Both the position numbers and the translations under genes were made by a program. From an uncultured Pelagibacteraceae bacterium (GTDB lineage Bacteria; Pseudomonadota; Alphaproteobacteria; Pelagibacterales; AG-422-B15): a DNA stretch of 64,000 nucleotides. This document shows positions 44,308 through 53,644 of the stretch, in pieces. The notes under the pieces were generated by a model that was not told the origin of the DNA, did not search any database, and saw only the letters and a program-made list of their open reading frames with translations. Within the stretch, counting starts at the first letter, position 1. Every line of letters begins with the position of its first letter. The stretch lies in the NCBI GenBank assembly GCA_902524285.1, contig CABZCR010000003.1:29469-93468 (forward strand), written 5' to 3'.

Positions 44308-44840
44308 TAATAGATTTTTAAAGCTTCGGTAATTTCTTTAATTATTTGATATTTATTTTTTTTGCTCACATCGATTGTGAATTTAGCTTTTGAGTAATTT
44401 TTCTGCCTAATTTTATTTAATCTTTCAAATTCTGCTTTTATATTTTTATTAGATAAAAGGGGCCTCTTTTTTGACACTCTACATCTTTTTTCTAAAATAT
44501 TCAAATCACATTTTAGCCATATTGAATTACATTTATTCAATATTAACTTTCTTATTTTTAAATCTTCAAAGCCACCTCCGCCTAGTGCAATAATAGAGTT
44601 TTTTTTATCCAGTAATTTTAAAGTAATTTTTCTCTCAATATTTCTGAAGATACTTTCACCGCTTTCATCAAAAATTTTTGCAATTTTTTGACCCATTTCT
44701 TTTTCAATTTCTTTATCCGTGTCATAAAAATCTAAGCCTAGTTTTTTTGATAAACCTCTGCCAATAGTTGATTTACCAGAGCCCATATGGCCTAGAAAAA
44801 CTATATTTTTTTTTGTTTGAGAGAGTCTTTTTTTTGACAT
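44307..44840 (-). CDS. aroK: Shikimate kinase
   Basis: This P-loop kinase phosphorylates shikimate. Walker A is FLGHMGSGKSTIGRGLSKKL near residue 17, the shikimate-binding part FYDTDKEIEKEMG and FRNIERK, and the GGGGF motif ALGGGGFED near 85. The lid has RPLLSNKN. The length of 177 residues fits. It is upstream of aroB and divergent from the secreted unknown protein. Confidence 0.94.
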   Translation of the reverse strand: MSKKRLSQTKKNIVFLGHMGSGKSTIGRGLSKKLGLDFYDTDKEIEKEMGQKIAKIFDESGESIFRNIERKITLKLLDKKNSIIALGGGGFEDLKIRKLILNKCNSIWLKCDLNILEKRCRVSKKRPLLSNKNIKAEFERLNKIRQKNYSKAKFTIDVSKKNKYQIIKEITEALKIY

Positions 44841-44895
44841 TATTAAATGTGAATAAATTTCACAGTTTTAAAATATTCTGTTAAAAGAAATTAAT

Positions 44896-46629
44896 ATGTT
44901 TGATAAAAGCATTCGTAATAAAGTAACATTATATATCATTAGTTTATCTCTTATAAGCTCATTTTTCATTAATATTGATGTTTTGGCGGAAAGCAATTTG
45001 AGTCAAGAGCCATATGAAATTTGGCAAGAGAACAGTGTTATAGGCGAAATTGAAAGCTCTGTTGAAAAATCAAATACGCAGGAAGCAGTAAACTTAACTA
45101 ATCAAACCGTAAAACAGGAAAATTTTCTATTCACTAAAGCCGATGCTATAGGTTTATATGATCCAACTAATGGCGGATTTGAAGCTAATTTATGGGATGG
45201 GTCTAATATAGAGGATATAGCATATTTAATTAATACAGCTCCTGTAGAAAGTACTAGTTCAACTCTTACGAACCTAGTAAAAAATGTAATCTTAACTACA
45301 GCAGCTCCACCCGATAAATCAAATAGTGACTCATTATCTTTTTTAAATCTTAAATCAGATTTTTTAATCTCAAGAGGTTATTATAACAATATATCTCAAT
45401 TATTTAGCTTACTAAATAGTGATGAAATAAACGATATTTTAAGTGATGGAATGATAGATAATTTACTTATCTATAATCAATACAAAAGAATTTGTAATAG
45501 CAACTCTAATTTAATATCAGAAAGATTAAGTGATTTATATTTTGCATCATTTTGCAATGCAATGTCAGCTAATAAACTAACTCTTGATCTAAATATCTCT
45601 TTAATGCGAGATGATAATAATTCTTATAATGAAGAGTATTTATCTTTATTATCTGAAATTATTTACAGTGATGAAATTAAAGCTGAAAATCTCAAAGAAA
45701 TAAATCTAATTAATTTAAATTTATTACAAAAATACAATGTCGATATTGATAAATATATTTCCATAAATTCACCAATAAAATTTAAATTGTTCTACTTTTT
45801 AAATTATAAGAAGAATAACCTTAAAAAAATTTCAATTGCTGAAGAACTTGTCAAAAAAGGCTTGGTTGAACACAAATACCTTGCAGAGATTTACCAGTCC
45901 TTTGATCTGAGTAACACTAAGGACGCTGGTGAGGATAATTTAGCTTTATTAGAGCGAATTAAAATCTTTAAAGATATAAGAAAAACTTCATCTCAGGCTG
46001 AATTAGTAAATAAAATACCTGAATATGTTAGTTTATTTAGTGCGCGTGGTATGTTGGATACAGCGTCTTTAATGATTTATGATAAAATAAAAATAGTTCA
46101 GCCAAAACCAGATTATATCGATAATGCATCGGGTATTTGCCTGGTCTTTATACTAAATGATGACCCAGAAAAATGTAATGAGTGGGTGAGTCAATTGAAT
46201 CTCAATTCAAACACATTAGAGCTTTCTAAAGCTAAGTTTTATCTTTCATTGGCGAACGGTAAAGCAATAAAAGAGACTAACTTAAATCAATTAATTGACT
46301 ATGAAGGTTTTTCCGATAGGCAGAAGAATATTATAGTTAAGTATTACGAACTTATTACAAATTCAAAAAAAATTAGTTATTGGAAAACTCCAAATGAATT
46401 AAATAAAGTCTCCTCAATAACTGCAAATATAAAACTTCATAATTATTTTGAGTCTCTTGAAAATCAAATAGGTGAGAAAATAATTTTGCTAAGCATATTG
46501 CATGGAGATGATAATTTTAATGAGAATGACGAGTTTTCGATTTTTCTTATAATAGATTCATTGTTTGAGATTAATGAAGTTTACGCACAAGACTATATAT
46601 TAGAGTATTTTTCAACGTACAATTTATAG
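44896..46629 (+). CDS. Large secreted protein of unknown function between aroK and xerD
   Basis: I do not recognise a domain in this 577-residue protein. A signal peptide is clear (VTLYIISLSLISSFFINIDVLAES). The rest is rich in leucine, asparagine and serine, with many short amphipathic helices that could form repeat-like solenoids, though no clean TPR consensus is visible. Two cysteines occur around residues 206 and 219 (RICNSNSN, FASFCNAM), and another pair in SGICLVF and EKCNEW. It overlaps xerD by one base (TAGTG), so the two are co-transcribed. It is probably periplasmic or surface-exposed. Confidence 0.7.
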   Translation: MFDKSIRNKVTLYIISLSLISSFFINIDVLAESNLSQEPYEIWQENSVIGEIESSVEKSNTQEAVNLTNQTVKQENFLFTKADAIGLYDPTNGGFEANLWDGSNIEDIAYLINTAPVESTSSTLTNLVKNVILTTAAPPDKSNSDSLSFLNLKSDFLISRGYYNNISQLFSLLNSDEINDILSDGMIDNLLIYNQYKRICNSNSNLISERLSDLYFASFCNAMSANKLTLDLNISLMRDDNNSYNEEYLSLLSEIIYSDEIKAENLKEINLINLNLLQKYNVDIDKYISINSPIKFKLFYFLNYKKNNLKKISIAEELVKKGLVEHKYLAEIYQSFDLSNTKDAGEDNLALLERIKIFKDIRKTSSQAELVNKIPEYVSLFSARGMLDTASLMIYDKIKIVQPKPDYIDNASGICLVFILNDDPEKCNEWVSQLNLNSNTLELSKAKFYLSLANGKAIKETNLNQLIDYEGFSDRQKNIIVKYYELITNSKKISYWKTPNELNKVSSITANIKLHNYFESLENQIGEKIILLSILHGDDNFNENDEFSIFLIIDSLFEINEVYAQDYILEYFSTYNL

Positions 46630-47555
46630 TGCCGAAAATAGAAAAATCTATTATTGAGAATTTCTTAGAATCACTGATATCTGAGAAAGGTTTAAGTAAA
46701 AATACGATTGAGTCTTATAAAAGCGATATAAATCAGTTTTTAGAAAAACAAACAATAAGCAAATCATCTGAACTAATATTTTCAAGAAAATCAATTGAAA
46801 AATACATTTCAATGATGAACGATTTAGGATTTGAGAGGTCAACAATCCTCAGGAAATTATCTTCTTTAGGACACTTTTTTGATTTTTTAGTTACCGAAAA
46901 TATACTGAAAGATAATCCGTTCTCGCAAATATCTATACCCAAAAAAAACTCTAAGCTACCGATTTTTTTAACAAACGATCAGGTAGATAGGCTATTAGAG
47001 ACAGCTAAAAATGATGACTCTATTAAAGGGTTGAGACTATTCACTATGATAGAAATATTATATGCAACAGGAATAAGAGTTTCTGAGCTAGTTGGATTAA
47101 AATTGTCATCTTTATATGAAAAAGAAAATTTTATTTTCGTTACAGGTAAAGGAAATAAAGAAAGACTTGTGCCCGTTGATCAAAACACTTTATCCACAAT
47201 AGAAAAGTATCTAAAAGTAAGAGTAGAATTTTTAAATGCAGATAAAAATGAAGACAAATGGCTTTTTCCTTCAAGAAATTCAAAGCTTGGTCATATTTCA
47301 AGGCAAAGATTTCATCAACTTTTAAAAGTATTGTGCAAAGAAGCGAATATCGATGCAAAATACGTTAGCCCCCACAAGCTAAGACATGCCTTTGCATCAC
47401 ATCTACTTGCTAATGGAATGGATTTGAGATCACTACAAATGCTACTTGGGCATTCAGATATATCTACAACACAAATTTATACTCATGTTCTTAGCGATAG
47501 ATTAAAAAGTACGGTGGAAGATAATCACCCATTATCCAAGGTATTCAAAGAATAA
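46629..47555 (+). CDS. xerD: Tyrosine recombinase XerD (or XerC)
   Basis: This chromosome-dimer-resolving recombinase has 308 residues. The N-terminal SAM-like domain is LEFSLISEKGLSKNTIESYKSD-like in pattern (SEKGLSKNTIESY). The catalytic residues are R in YATGIRVSELVGL, K in GKGNKERLVP, HKLRHAF, GHSDIST and the nucleophile Y in TQIYTHV. The start is a GTG that overlaps the preceding stop. Its chromosomal setting beside aroKB and accA argues for the housekeeping Xer enzyme, not a phage integrase. XerC versus XerD is assigned by neighbourhood. Confidence 0.88.
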   Translation: MPKIEKSIIENFLESLISEKGLSKNTIESYKSDINQFLEKQTISKSSELIFSRKSIEKYISMMNDLGFERSTILRKLSSLGHFFDFLVTENILKDNPFSQISIPKKNSKLPIFLTNDQVDRLLETAKNDDSIKGLRLFTMIEILYATGIRVSELVGLKLSSLYEKENFIFVTGKGNKERLVPVDQNTLSTIEKYLKVRVEFLNADKNEDKWLFPSRNSKLGHISRQRFHQLLKVLCKEANIDAKYVSPHKLRHAFASHLLANGMDLRSLQMLLGHSDISTTQIYTHVLSDRLKSTVEDNHPLSKVFKE

Positions 47556-47589
47556 TTGTAATTCAAGTTGTCCTTGAAAAGAGGATTTT

Positions 47590-47634
47590 ATGATGATAAA
47601 CCAACAAAATGAGTTTCACGCCCGTACCCTCTAA
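47590..47634 (+). CDS. Candidate 14-codon leader ORF overlapping the mcl start
   Basis: The frame ATGATGATAAACC... encodes MMINQQNEFHARTL and has the best ribosome site in the region (AGAGGA seven or so bases before it), while mcl's own ATG at 47609 lies inside it in another frame. It could couple translation into mcl or simply be chance. A small inverted repeat (TTCAAG, CTTGAA) precedes it. There is no evidence that it is translated. Confidence 0.25.
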   Translation: MMINQQNEFHARTL

Positions 47635-48589
47635 CACTATAAGAATAAATAGATCTCAGTTATTTGTTCCAGGGTCAAAGCCAGATTTGTTTGAGAAAGC
47701 TTCAGCAAGCAACGCAGATATAATATGTTTAGATCTTGAGGATGCTGTGGCACCGCAAGATAAGGAACAAGCAAAAGAAAATGTAATCAAAGCACTAAAC
47801 AATCATGATTTTGGGAAAAAAACTATTTCAGTAAGAATTAATGGATTGGATACTCATTATTGTTACAGAGATGTTGTTGACTTAATGGAAAATGGTGGTG
47901 AGCGATTAGATTTAATCATGATACCAAAAGTTGGTGTTCCAGAGGATGTTTATGCGATTGATATGTTAGTGACGCAAATAGAAGATAAAACTCAAAGACA
48001 AAAGAAAATAGGTTTTGAACTTATAGTTGAAACATCAATGGGAATAACAAACCTAGATAAGATCTTAACTGGGAGTAAAAGAATTGAGTCTCTCCATTTT
48101 GGTTATGCTGATTATGCGGCATCAGTTAGAATGCGAACAACAAATATCGGCGGATCTAATCAAGACTATTCAATATTAACTGATGAAATTGATGGTGAGA
48201 GAAAAACTCACTGGAATGATATGTGGCACTATCCAATATCAAAAATGACAACTATTGGAAGGGCTCATGGCGTTAGGATTATTGACGGTCCTTTTGGGGA
48301 TTTTTCAGATCCAGATGGTTTTAAGTCTCACGCAAAAAGAACAGCAATTCTTGGATGCGAGGGAAAATGGGCAATTCATCCTAGTCAGGTAGATCTTGCA
48401 AATGAGGTATTCACACTACCGGAAAAAGAAGTACAAAAAGCCAGAGATATTCTTGAAGCGATGAAAAAAGCACAGGAGTCAGGCGCAGGCGCTGCTACAC
48501 TAAATGGAAAATTAATAGACGCCGCTTCAATAAGGCAAGCTGAGCAAATTATCGAACAAACAAAATTAATAGAAACTCTAAGTAAATAA
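47609..48589 (+). CDS. mcl: L-malyl-CoA/beta-methylmalyl-CoA lyase
   Basis: This CitE-superfamily lyase cleaves beta-methylmalyl-CoA to glyoxylate and propionyl-CoA, and can condense or cleave malyl-CoA, in the ethylmalonyl-CoA pathway. Typical features are RSQLFVPGSKPDLFEKASASNADIICLDLEDAV at the N-terminus, FELIVETSMGITNLDKI near residue 135, LHFGYADYAASVRMRT near 168 and KWAIHPSQVDLANEVF near 255. The 326-residue length and close match to Mcl rather than CitE support the call. It lies between xerD and accA, away from the ccr cluster. Confidence 0.9.
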   Translation: MSFTPVPSNTIRINRSQLFVPGSKPDLFEKASASNADIICLDLEDAVAPQDKEQAKENVIKALNNHDFGKKTISVRINGLDTHYCYRDVVDLMENGGERLDLIMIPKVGVPEDVYAIDMLVTQIEDKTQRQKKIGFELIVETSMGITNLDKILTGSKRIESLHFGYADYAASVRMRTTNIGGSNQDYSILTDEIDGERKTHWNDMWHYPISKMTTIGRAHGVRIIDGPFGDFSDPDGFKSHAKRTAILGCEGKWAIHPSQVDLANEVFTLPEKEVQKARDILEAMKKAQESGAGAATLNGKLIDAASIRQAEQIIEQTKLIETLSK

Positions 48590-48600
48590 TTTATTATTAA

Positions 48601-49713
48601 ATGAACACCTATCTTGAGTTTGAAAAGCCCATCGAACAACTTGACAATAAGGTTCATGAGCTCAAAAGCTTAAATGATAATGCTCCATCAGATAATCTTC
48701 TTGAAGAAATTACGCAAGTTGAAGAACAAATAAATGAAACTTATAGAAAGATATATTCTTCAATATCACCTTGGCAAAAGACACTTGTTGCAAGACATCC
48801 TCAACGACCAAAAACTAGAGAATATATTCAAAATCTAATTGAGGATTTTTTCCCATTATCAGGTGATCGTTTTTTTTCAGAAGATAAAGCCATTCTTGGG
48901 GGGTTTGGAAAATTTAGAGGTAAAACAGTATTAGTCCTTGGTCATGAAAAGGGACACGATACAACATCAAGAATTGAACATAATTTTGGAATGCCTAGGC
49001 CTGAGGGATACAGAAAAGCTCAAAGATTAATGAAACTTGCAGAGGATTTTGACATTCCAGTAATTTCCTTCGTAGACACTCCTGGCGCTTACCCTGGAGT
49101 AGGAGCTGAACAGCGAGGACAGTCTGAAGCAATAGCAAAAACAACTGAGTGTTGTTTATCATTAGGTGTTCCTATTATAGCAATAATAATTGGTGAAGGA
49201 GGATCAGGCGGTGCAGTCGCTATTGGTACAGGAAATACAGTTCTTATGTTGGAAAACTCCATATATTCAGTAATTTCTCCAGAGGGCTGTTCATCAATTT
49301 TATGGAAAGATAATACAAAAACTGTTGAGGCGGCATCAGCCCTTAAGCTTACAGCAGAAGATATGTTAAAAATTGATGTAATTGATGAAATTGTTAAAGA
49401 GCCTACAGGTGGCGCACATAGAAATCCTCATCGTGCGATTGAGTCTGTTGGAGATGAAATTGAGAAATATTTAAATTTGCTCTCAAATCAACATGGAAAT
49501 GATTTAAAACATGCAAGACAAGAAAGATATCTTCAAATAGGAAGGTCGGGATTATTTAGTGAAAAGACCACAGCAGCTAATACTGTTCTTGATGAAAAGT
49601 TTGGGAAATCTGGCAATAAAAAAAGATTTTATAATAGTTTTTTAGGACGAATTGTTTTAGGAGCTATACTTGCCATGTTGTTTACCGGCATACTAACTTA
49701 TTTATTTAATTAA
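48601..49713 (+). CDS. accA: Acetyl-CoA carboxylase carboxyltransferase alpha, with hydrophobic C-terminal tail
   Basis: AccA with AccD transfers carboxyl from biotin to acetyl-CoA for fatty-acid synthesis. The crotonase-fold core is intact: GDRFFSEDKAILGGFG, VDTPGAYPGVGAEQRGQSEAIA near residue 158, IGEGGSGGAVAIGTGN near 198 and VISPEGCSSILWKD. The usual protein ends near RYLQIGR (about residue 315). Here another 55 residues follow, ending with a strongly hydrophobic segment, GRIVLGAILAMLFTGILTYLF. That predicts a membrane-anchored tail, unusual for this soluble subunit. Its 3' end overlaps converging secA by eight bases. Confidence 0.93.
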   Translation: MNTYLEFEKPIEQLDNKVHELKSLNDNAPSDNLLEEITQVEEQINETYRKIYSSISPWQKTLVARHPQRPKTREYIQNLIEDFFPLSGDRFFSEDKAILGGFGKFRGKTVLVLGHEKGHDTTSRIEHNFGMPRPEGYRKAQRLMKLAEDFDIPVISFVDTPGAYPGVGAEQRGQSEAIAKTTECCLSLGVPIIAIIIGEGGSGGAVAIGTGNTVLMLENSIYSVISPEGCSSILWKDNTKTVEAASALKLTAEDMLKIDVIDEIVKEPTGGAHRNPHRAIESVGDEIEKYLNLLSNQHGNDLKHARQERYLQIGRSGLFSEKTTAANTVLDEKFGKSGNKKRFYNSFLGRIVLGAILAMLFTGILTYLFN

Positions 49714-52309
49714 TTTTACCACAGCAATGTTTATACTTTTTACCTGAACCGCAAGGGCAAGGGGCATTTCTTGATATCTTTTTTGTCTTTATAGCTGATT
49801 GGTTAATTTTTTCAGACACACTATTTTCATTTAAAGTTTGGTTTTGTTTTTCTCTTAATCTCATTCTTGAAAAGATTTTAGAAACATCAATTTTTAAATT
49901 ATTTATTAGTTCCTCAAATAATCCAAACGCTTCATTTTTATATTCATTTAGGGGATCTCTTTGACCGTACCCTCTTAAACCAATAGTTGACCTAAGTTGT
50001 TCAAGGTTATTAATATGATCTTTCCATTTATCATCCAAAATTTTAAGCATAACCATTCGTTCTGCAGAATTAACCTCTTCTTCTGAATGATTACCTTTTC
50101 TGTTTACGGTATTTTCATTTATTAGTGTGTAAACTTTATCCTTAATATATTGCTGATTAATATCACCTTCTGAGTTTTCTAAATTTACATCAATTTTTTT
50201 TGAAAAGTATTGATTTATCTCATCTTGAAGGTCTTGTAAGTTCCATTGATCAGCATAAGATTTTTCTGGGCAGTAGCGTTCAACAATTTCGTCAGCAACG
50301 TCGTATTGCATTTCATTTGCAATTTCTGAAATATTATCTGCATTCATTAACTCAAGTCTTTGTTCAAATATCGTTTTACGTTGATCATTTAAGACGTCAT
50401 CAAACTTTAACAGAGTTTTTCTTATGTCAAAATTTCTTCCTTCTACTTTTTTTTGTGCTCTCTCAAGTGCTTTTGAAATCCATGCATGCTTAATTGACTC
50501 ACCTTCTTTCAAGCCAAGGCTTTTTAAAACACTATCTATTTTTTCTGATCCAAAAATTCTCATTAAATCATCTTCTAAACTTATAAAGAACTTTGTTTCC
50601 CCAGGATCACCTTGACGACCAGACCTTCCTCTTAACTGATTGTCTATTCTTCTACTTTCATGTCTTTCACTTCCAATTACAAAGAGACCTCCAGCTTTAA
50701 TCACTTCATCTTTTTTTTGAGTAATTGTGTCTTTAAGTCCTTCTAAATTTTCCTGGCCATTCTTTGTGCTTGAATTAAATTCGAAATTACCGCCAAGTTG
50801 AATATCAGTTCCTCTTCCTGCCATATTTGTTGCAATTGTAACAGCACCTGGTTCACCGGCATTAGCAATAATCTTTGCCTCTTGCTCGTGATGTTTAGCG
50901 TTTAGTACCTCATGTTTAATTTTATTATTTCTAAGTTTTTTTGAAATTTTCTCGGATTTATCAATACTTGTTGTCCCAACTAAGACGGGCTGGCTTTTTT
51001 CATTACATATTTTAATTTGCTCAATAATAGCATCATATTTTTCCTCGGCTGTTCTATAGATTTCATCTTCATTATCAATTCGTGAAACTGGAATATTTGT
51101 AGGTATTTCGAAAACAGACAAATTATAAATGTCACCAAATTCCTCTGCTTCAGTGAGCGCAGTTCCCGTCATACCAGATATTTTATTATATAGTCTAAAA
51201 TAATTTTGATAGGTTATTGAAGCTAATGTTTGGCTTTCATTTTGAACTTTAACATTTTCTTTTGCTTCTATTGCTTGATGTAGCCCATCCCCATATCTTC
51301 TACCTTCCATCGTCCTGCCTGTAAATTCATCAACAATTACTACACTTCCTGATTTAACAATATAGTCCCTATCTTTTTCAAATAGTTTGTTTGCCCTTAA
51401 TGCTTGATTTATATGGTGTACCACCGCGACATTAGAAATGTCATATAAAGTCCCTTCAGATATAATATTTCTTTCTTTTAATATTTTTTCAGCTTTATCA
51501 TTTCCTGCATCTGTTAAATTTGCTGTTTTTGTTTTCTCATCTATTTCAAAATCATCATCATTTAGAAAAGGAATTATTTTATTAATTGAATTATAAAGAG
51601 TTGTTTTATCTTCTATAGCACCTGAAATTACAAGCGGTGTTCTAGATTCATCTATTAATATACTATCAACCTCATCAACAATACAAAAGTTATGATCTCG
51701 TTGAACAATATTCTGTTTTGATACACGTAAATTATCTCTTAAATAATCAAAGCCAAATTCATTATTGGTTCCGTAAGTAATGTCACAGGCATATTGTTCT
51801 TTTCTTTTTTCACGTCCCTCTGTATCGTTAGTTAGACATCCAACAGATAGACCTAAATAATTAAATATAGAACCCATCCATTCTGCATCTCGCCTTGCAA
51901 GATAATCATTTACTGTAACTATATGAACACCTTTTCCAGATAGAGAATTTAAAAACGCAGCCAATGTAGAAACAAGTGTTTTTCCTTCACCAGTCTTCAT
52001 CTCTGAAATTCCACCATTGTGTAAAACCATGCCACCAATCAATTGAACATCAAAATGTCTTTGACCAAGTGTTCTTTTGGAAGCCTCACGCACCATTGCA
52101 AAAGACTCTACTAAATAGTCATCAATTTTTTTTCCATTTGATATTTCAGATTTAATCTCTGAAATTCTTTTAAGCAGCATATCTTGAGATAGCTTTTCAA
52201 TTTCAGGCTCTAAATCATTAATTAATTGCACAGTACGCTGAAATTCAGCTAATTTCTTCTTTTCGCTTCGGCTAAAAATTGTATTAAAAAATGAGTTAAC
52301 TTTTAACAT
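49706..52309 (-). CDS. secA: Preprotein translocase ATPase SecA
   Basis: This motor drives Sec-dependent export. Visible features are Walker A MKTGEGKTLVSTLAAFL near residue 102, Walker B CIVDEVDSILIDE near 205, IATNMAGRGTDIQLGGN near 490 and RGRSGRQGDPGETKFFISLED. The C-terminal zinc-binding SecB-interaction motif is CPCGSGKKYKHCCG. The length of 867 residues fits alphaproteobacterial SecA. It converges with accA and is divergent from argJ. Confidence 0.97.
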   Translation of the reverse strand: MLKVNSFFNTIFSRSEKKKLAEFQRTVQLINDLEPEIEKLSQDMLLKRISEIKSEISNGKKIDDYLVESFAMVREASKRTLGQRHFDVQLIGGMVLHNGGISEMKTGEGKTLVSTLAAFLNSLSGKGVHIVTVNDYLARRDAEWMGSIFNYLGLSVGCLTNDTEGREKRKEQYACDITYGTNNEFGFDYLRDNLRVSKQNIVQRDHNFCIVDEVDSILIDESRTPLVISGAIEDKTTLYNSINKIIPFLNDDDFEIDEKTKTANLTDAGNDKAEKILKERNIISEGTLYDISNVAVVHHINQALRANKLFEKDRDYIVKSGSVVIVDEFTGRTMEGRRYGDGLHQAIEAKENVKVQNESQTLASITYQNYFRLYNKISGMTGTALTEAEEFGDIYNLSVFEIPTNIPVSRIDNEDEIYRTAEEKYDAIIEQIKICNEKSQPVLVGTTSIDKSEKISKKLRNNKIKHEVLNAKHHEQEAKIIANAGEPGAVTIATNMAGRGTDIQLGGNFEFNSSTKNGQENLEGLKDTITQKKDEVIKAGGLFVIGSERHESRRIDNQLRGRSGRQGDPGETKFFISLEDDLMRIFGSEKIDSVLKSLGLKEGESIKHAWISKALERAQKKVEGRNFDIRKTLLKFDDVLNDQRKTIFEQRLELMNADNISEIANEMQYDVADEIVERYCPEKSYADQWNLQDLQDEINQYFSKKIDVNLENSEGDINQQYIKDKVYTLINENTVNRKGNHSEEEVNSAERMVMLKILDDKWKDHINNLEQLRSTIGLRGYGQRDPLNEYKNEAFGLFEELINNLKIDVSKIFSRMRLREKQNQTLNENSVSEKINQSAIKTKKISRNAPCPCGSGKKYKHCCGKIN

Positions 52310-52417
52310 TTGAGTAGATATTTGTATTTTCTATTTAATTGCAAGCATTTATACCTTAAATACTAACACCAATTAAGATAAAATTACTTAAATCACTCAT
52401 ATTTGATTGTTTGAAAA

Positions 52418-53644
52418 ATGTTAAAAAAATCACCTTTAGCGCCAAAAAATATTGGAAAAATAAAACAGATTAAAGGTATTGATTTGTATGTATATTCTGC
52501 AGGCTTATACAATAAGAAACGACTGGATTTAGCATTATTTCTTTTCAAAAATAAAACTTCAGTTGCTGAAGTTTTTACAAAGTCCTCATTAAGATCATGC
52601 ACACTGGACTGGAATGAAAAAAATTTAAAAAATAAACAAATAGAAGCATTGATTGTTAATTCAGGAAATGCAAACACTTTTACAGGCCAGGCAGGTATTA
52701 ATGCGTTAACGAAAATAAGTAACTTTGTTTCTAATAAATTCAAAGTCTCAGCTAAGAAGGTATTTTTTGCATCTACAGGTGTTATTGGAGAAAAATTTCC
52801 TGAAAATAAAATAGTAAATACATTAAAAAAAGATAAATCAAAAACTAATAATTGGTTAAAAGCAGCTCAATCAATTATGACAACCGATACTTTTCCAAAA
52901 GCAATTTCTGTAAAAACAATGATTGAAAATAAAACAATCACAATCACAGGGATTGCGAAAGGGTCTGGAATGATAGAGCCAAACATGGCAACAATGTTGG
53001 GATTTATTTTTATAGATTGTTTAATACCTCAAAATATTTTACAGAAATTATTAAAAGATCTTGTAGATAAGTCATTCAATCAAATAACTGTTGATGGAGA
53101 TGAATCTACAAATGATACTGTAATTATGACTAGCACTAATAGTGTTTCATTTAAAAATAAGATTTCATCAGTAAAAGATAAGAGAATATCAAAAATAAAA
53201 AACTCTTTACTTCCTGTCGTTAAATATTTAGCGGAACAAATTGTACGAGATGGTGAAGGTGCAACAAAATTGATAAACATAAAAGTTGAAAGTGCCAAAA
53301 ATTCACCGCAGGCAAAAAGAATTGCTAAGGCAGTTGCAAACTCCCCACTTGTAAAAACAGCTTTTTACGGAAATGATCCAAATTGGGGGAGAATTGTAAT
53401 GGCGATTGGTAAAACATATGAAAAAATAGATCCAAAAAAACTTAAGATTTATATAGGTAAGCAAACAGTTGTTGCTAATGGAGCGGAGTATAAAAAATTA
53501 AATTTACAAAAATTAAAAAAATATATGGCAAGCAAAGAAATTGATCTAAAACTTGACCTTGGACAAGGCAATTATTCTTATGAAACACAAACATGTGACT
53601 TTTCTCACAAATATGTTGATATCAATGCAGCATACAGGACATGA
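52418..53644 (+). CDS. argJ: Bifunctional ornithine acetyltransferase/N-acetylglutamate synthase
   Basis: ArgJ recycles the acetyl group in arginine synthesis. The proenzyme self-cleaves before a Thr; here the site is in GIAKGSGMIEPNMATMLGFIF near residue 190, with Ala-Thr at the junction. Other marks are VNSGNANTFTGQAG near 76 and DGDESTNDTV near 225, with the ending NAAYRT. The length of 408 residues fits. It is followed by mutT, overlapping by four bases. It complements argH at 7.3 kb in arginine synthesis. Confidence 0.95.
   Translation: MLKKSPLAPKNIGKIKQIKGIDLYVYSAGLYNKKRLDLALFLFKNKTSVAEVFTKSSLRSCTLDWNEKNLKNKQIEALIVNSGNANTFTGQAGINALTKISNFVSNKFKVSAKKVFFASTGVIGEKFPENKIVNTLKKDKSKTNNWLKAAQSIMTTDTFPKAISVKTMIENKTITITGIAKGSGMIEPNMATMLGFIFIDCLIPQNILQKLLKDLVDKSFNQITVDGDESTNDTVIMTSTNSVSFKNKISSVKDKRISKIKNSLLPVVKYLAEQIVRDGEGATKLINIKVESAKNSPQAKRIAKAVANSPLVKTAFYGNDPNWGRIVMAIGKTYEKIDPKKLKIYIGKQTVVANGAEYKKLNLQKLKKYMASKEIDLKLDLGQGNYSYETQTCDFSHKYVDINAAYRT

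Noticed and set aside
46629-47555. Tyrosine recombinase as a marker of an integrated element
   Set aside because: No attachment repeats, phage genes or compositional shift are nearby. Neighbours are core genes and the protein matches XerC/XerD.
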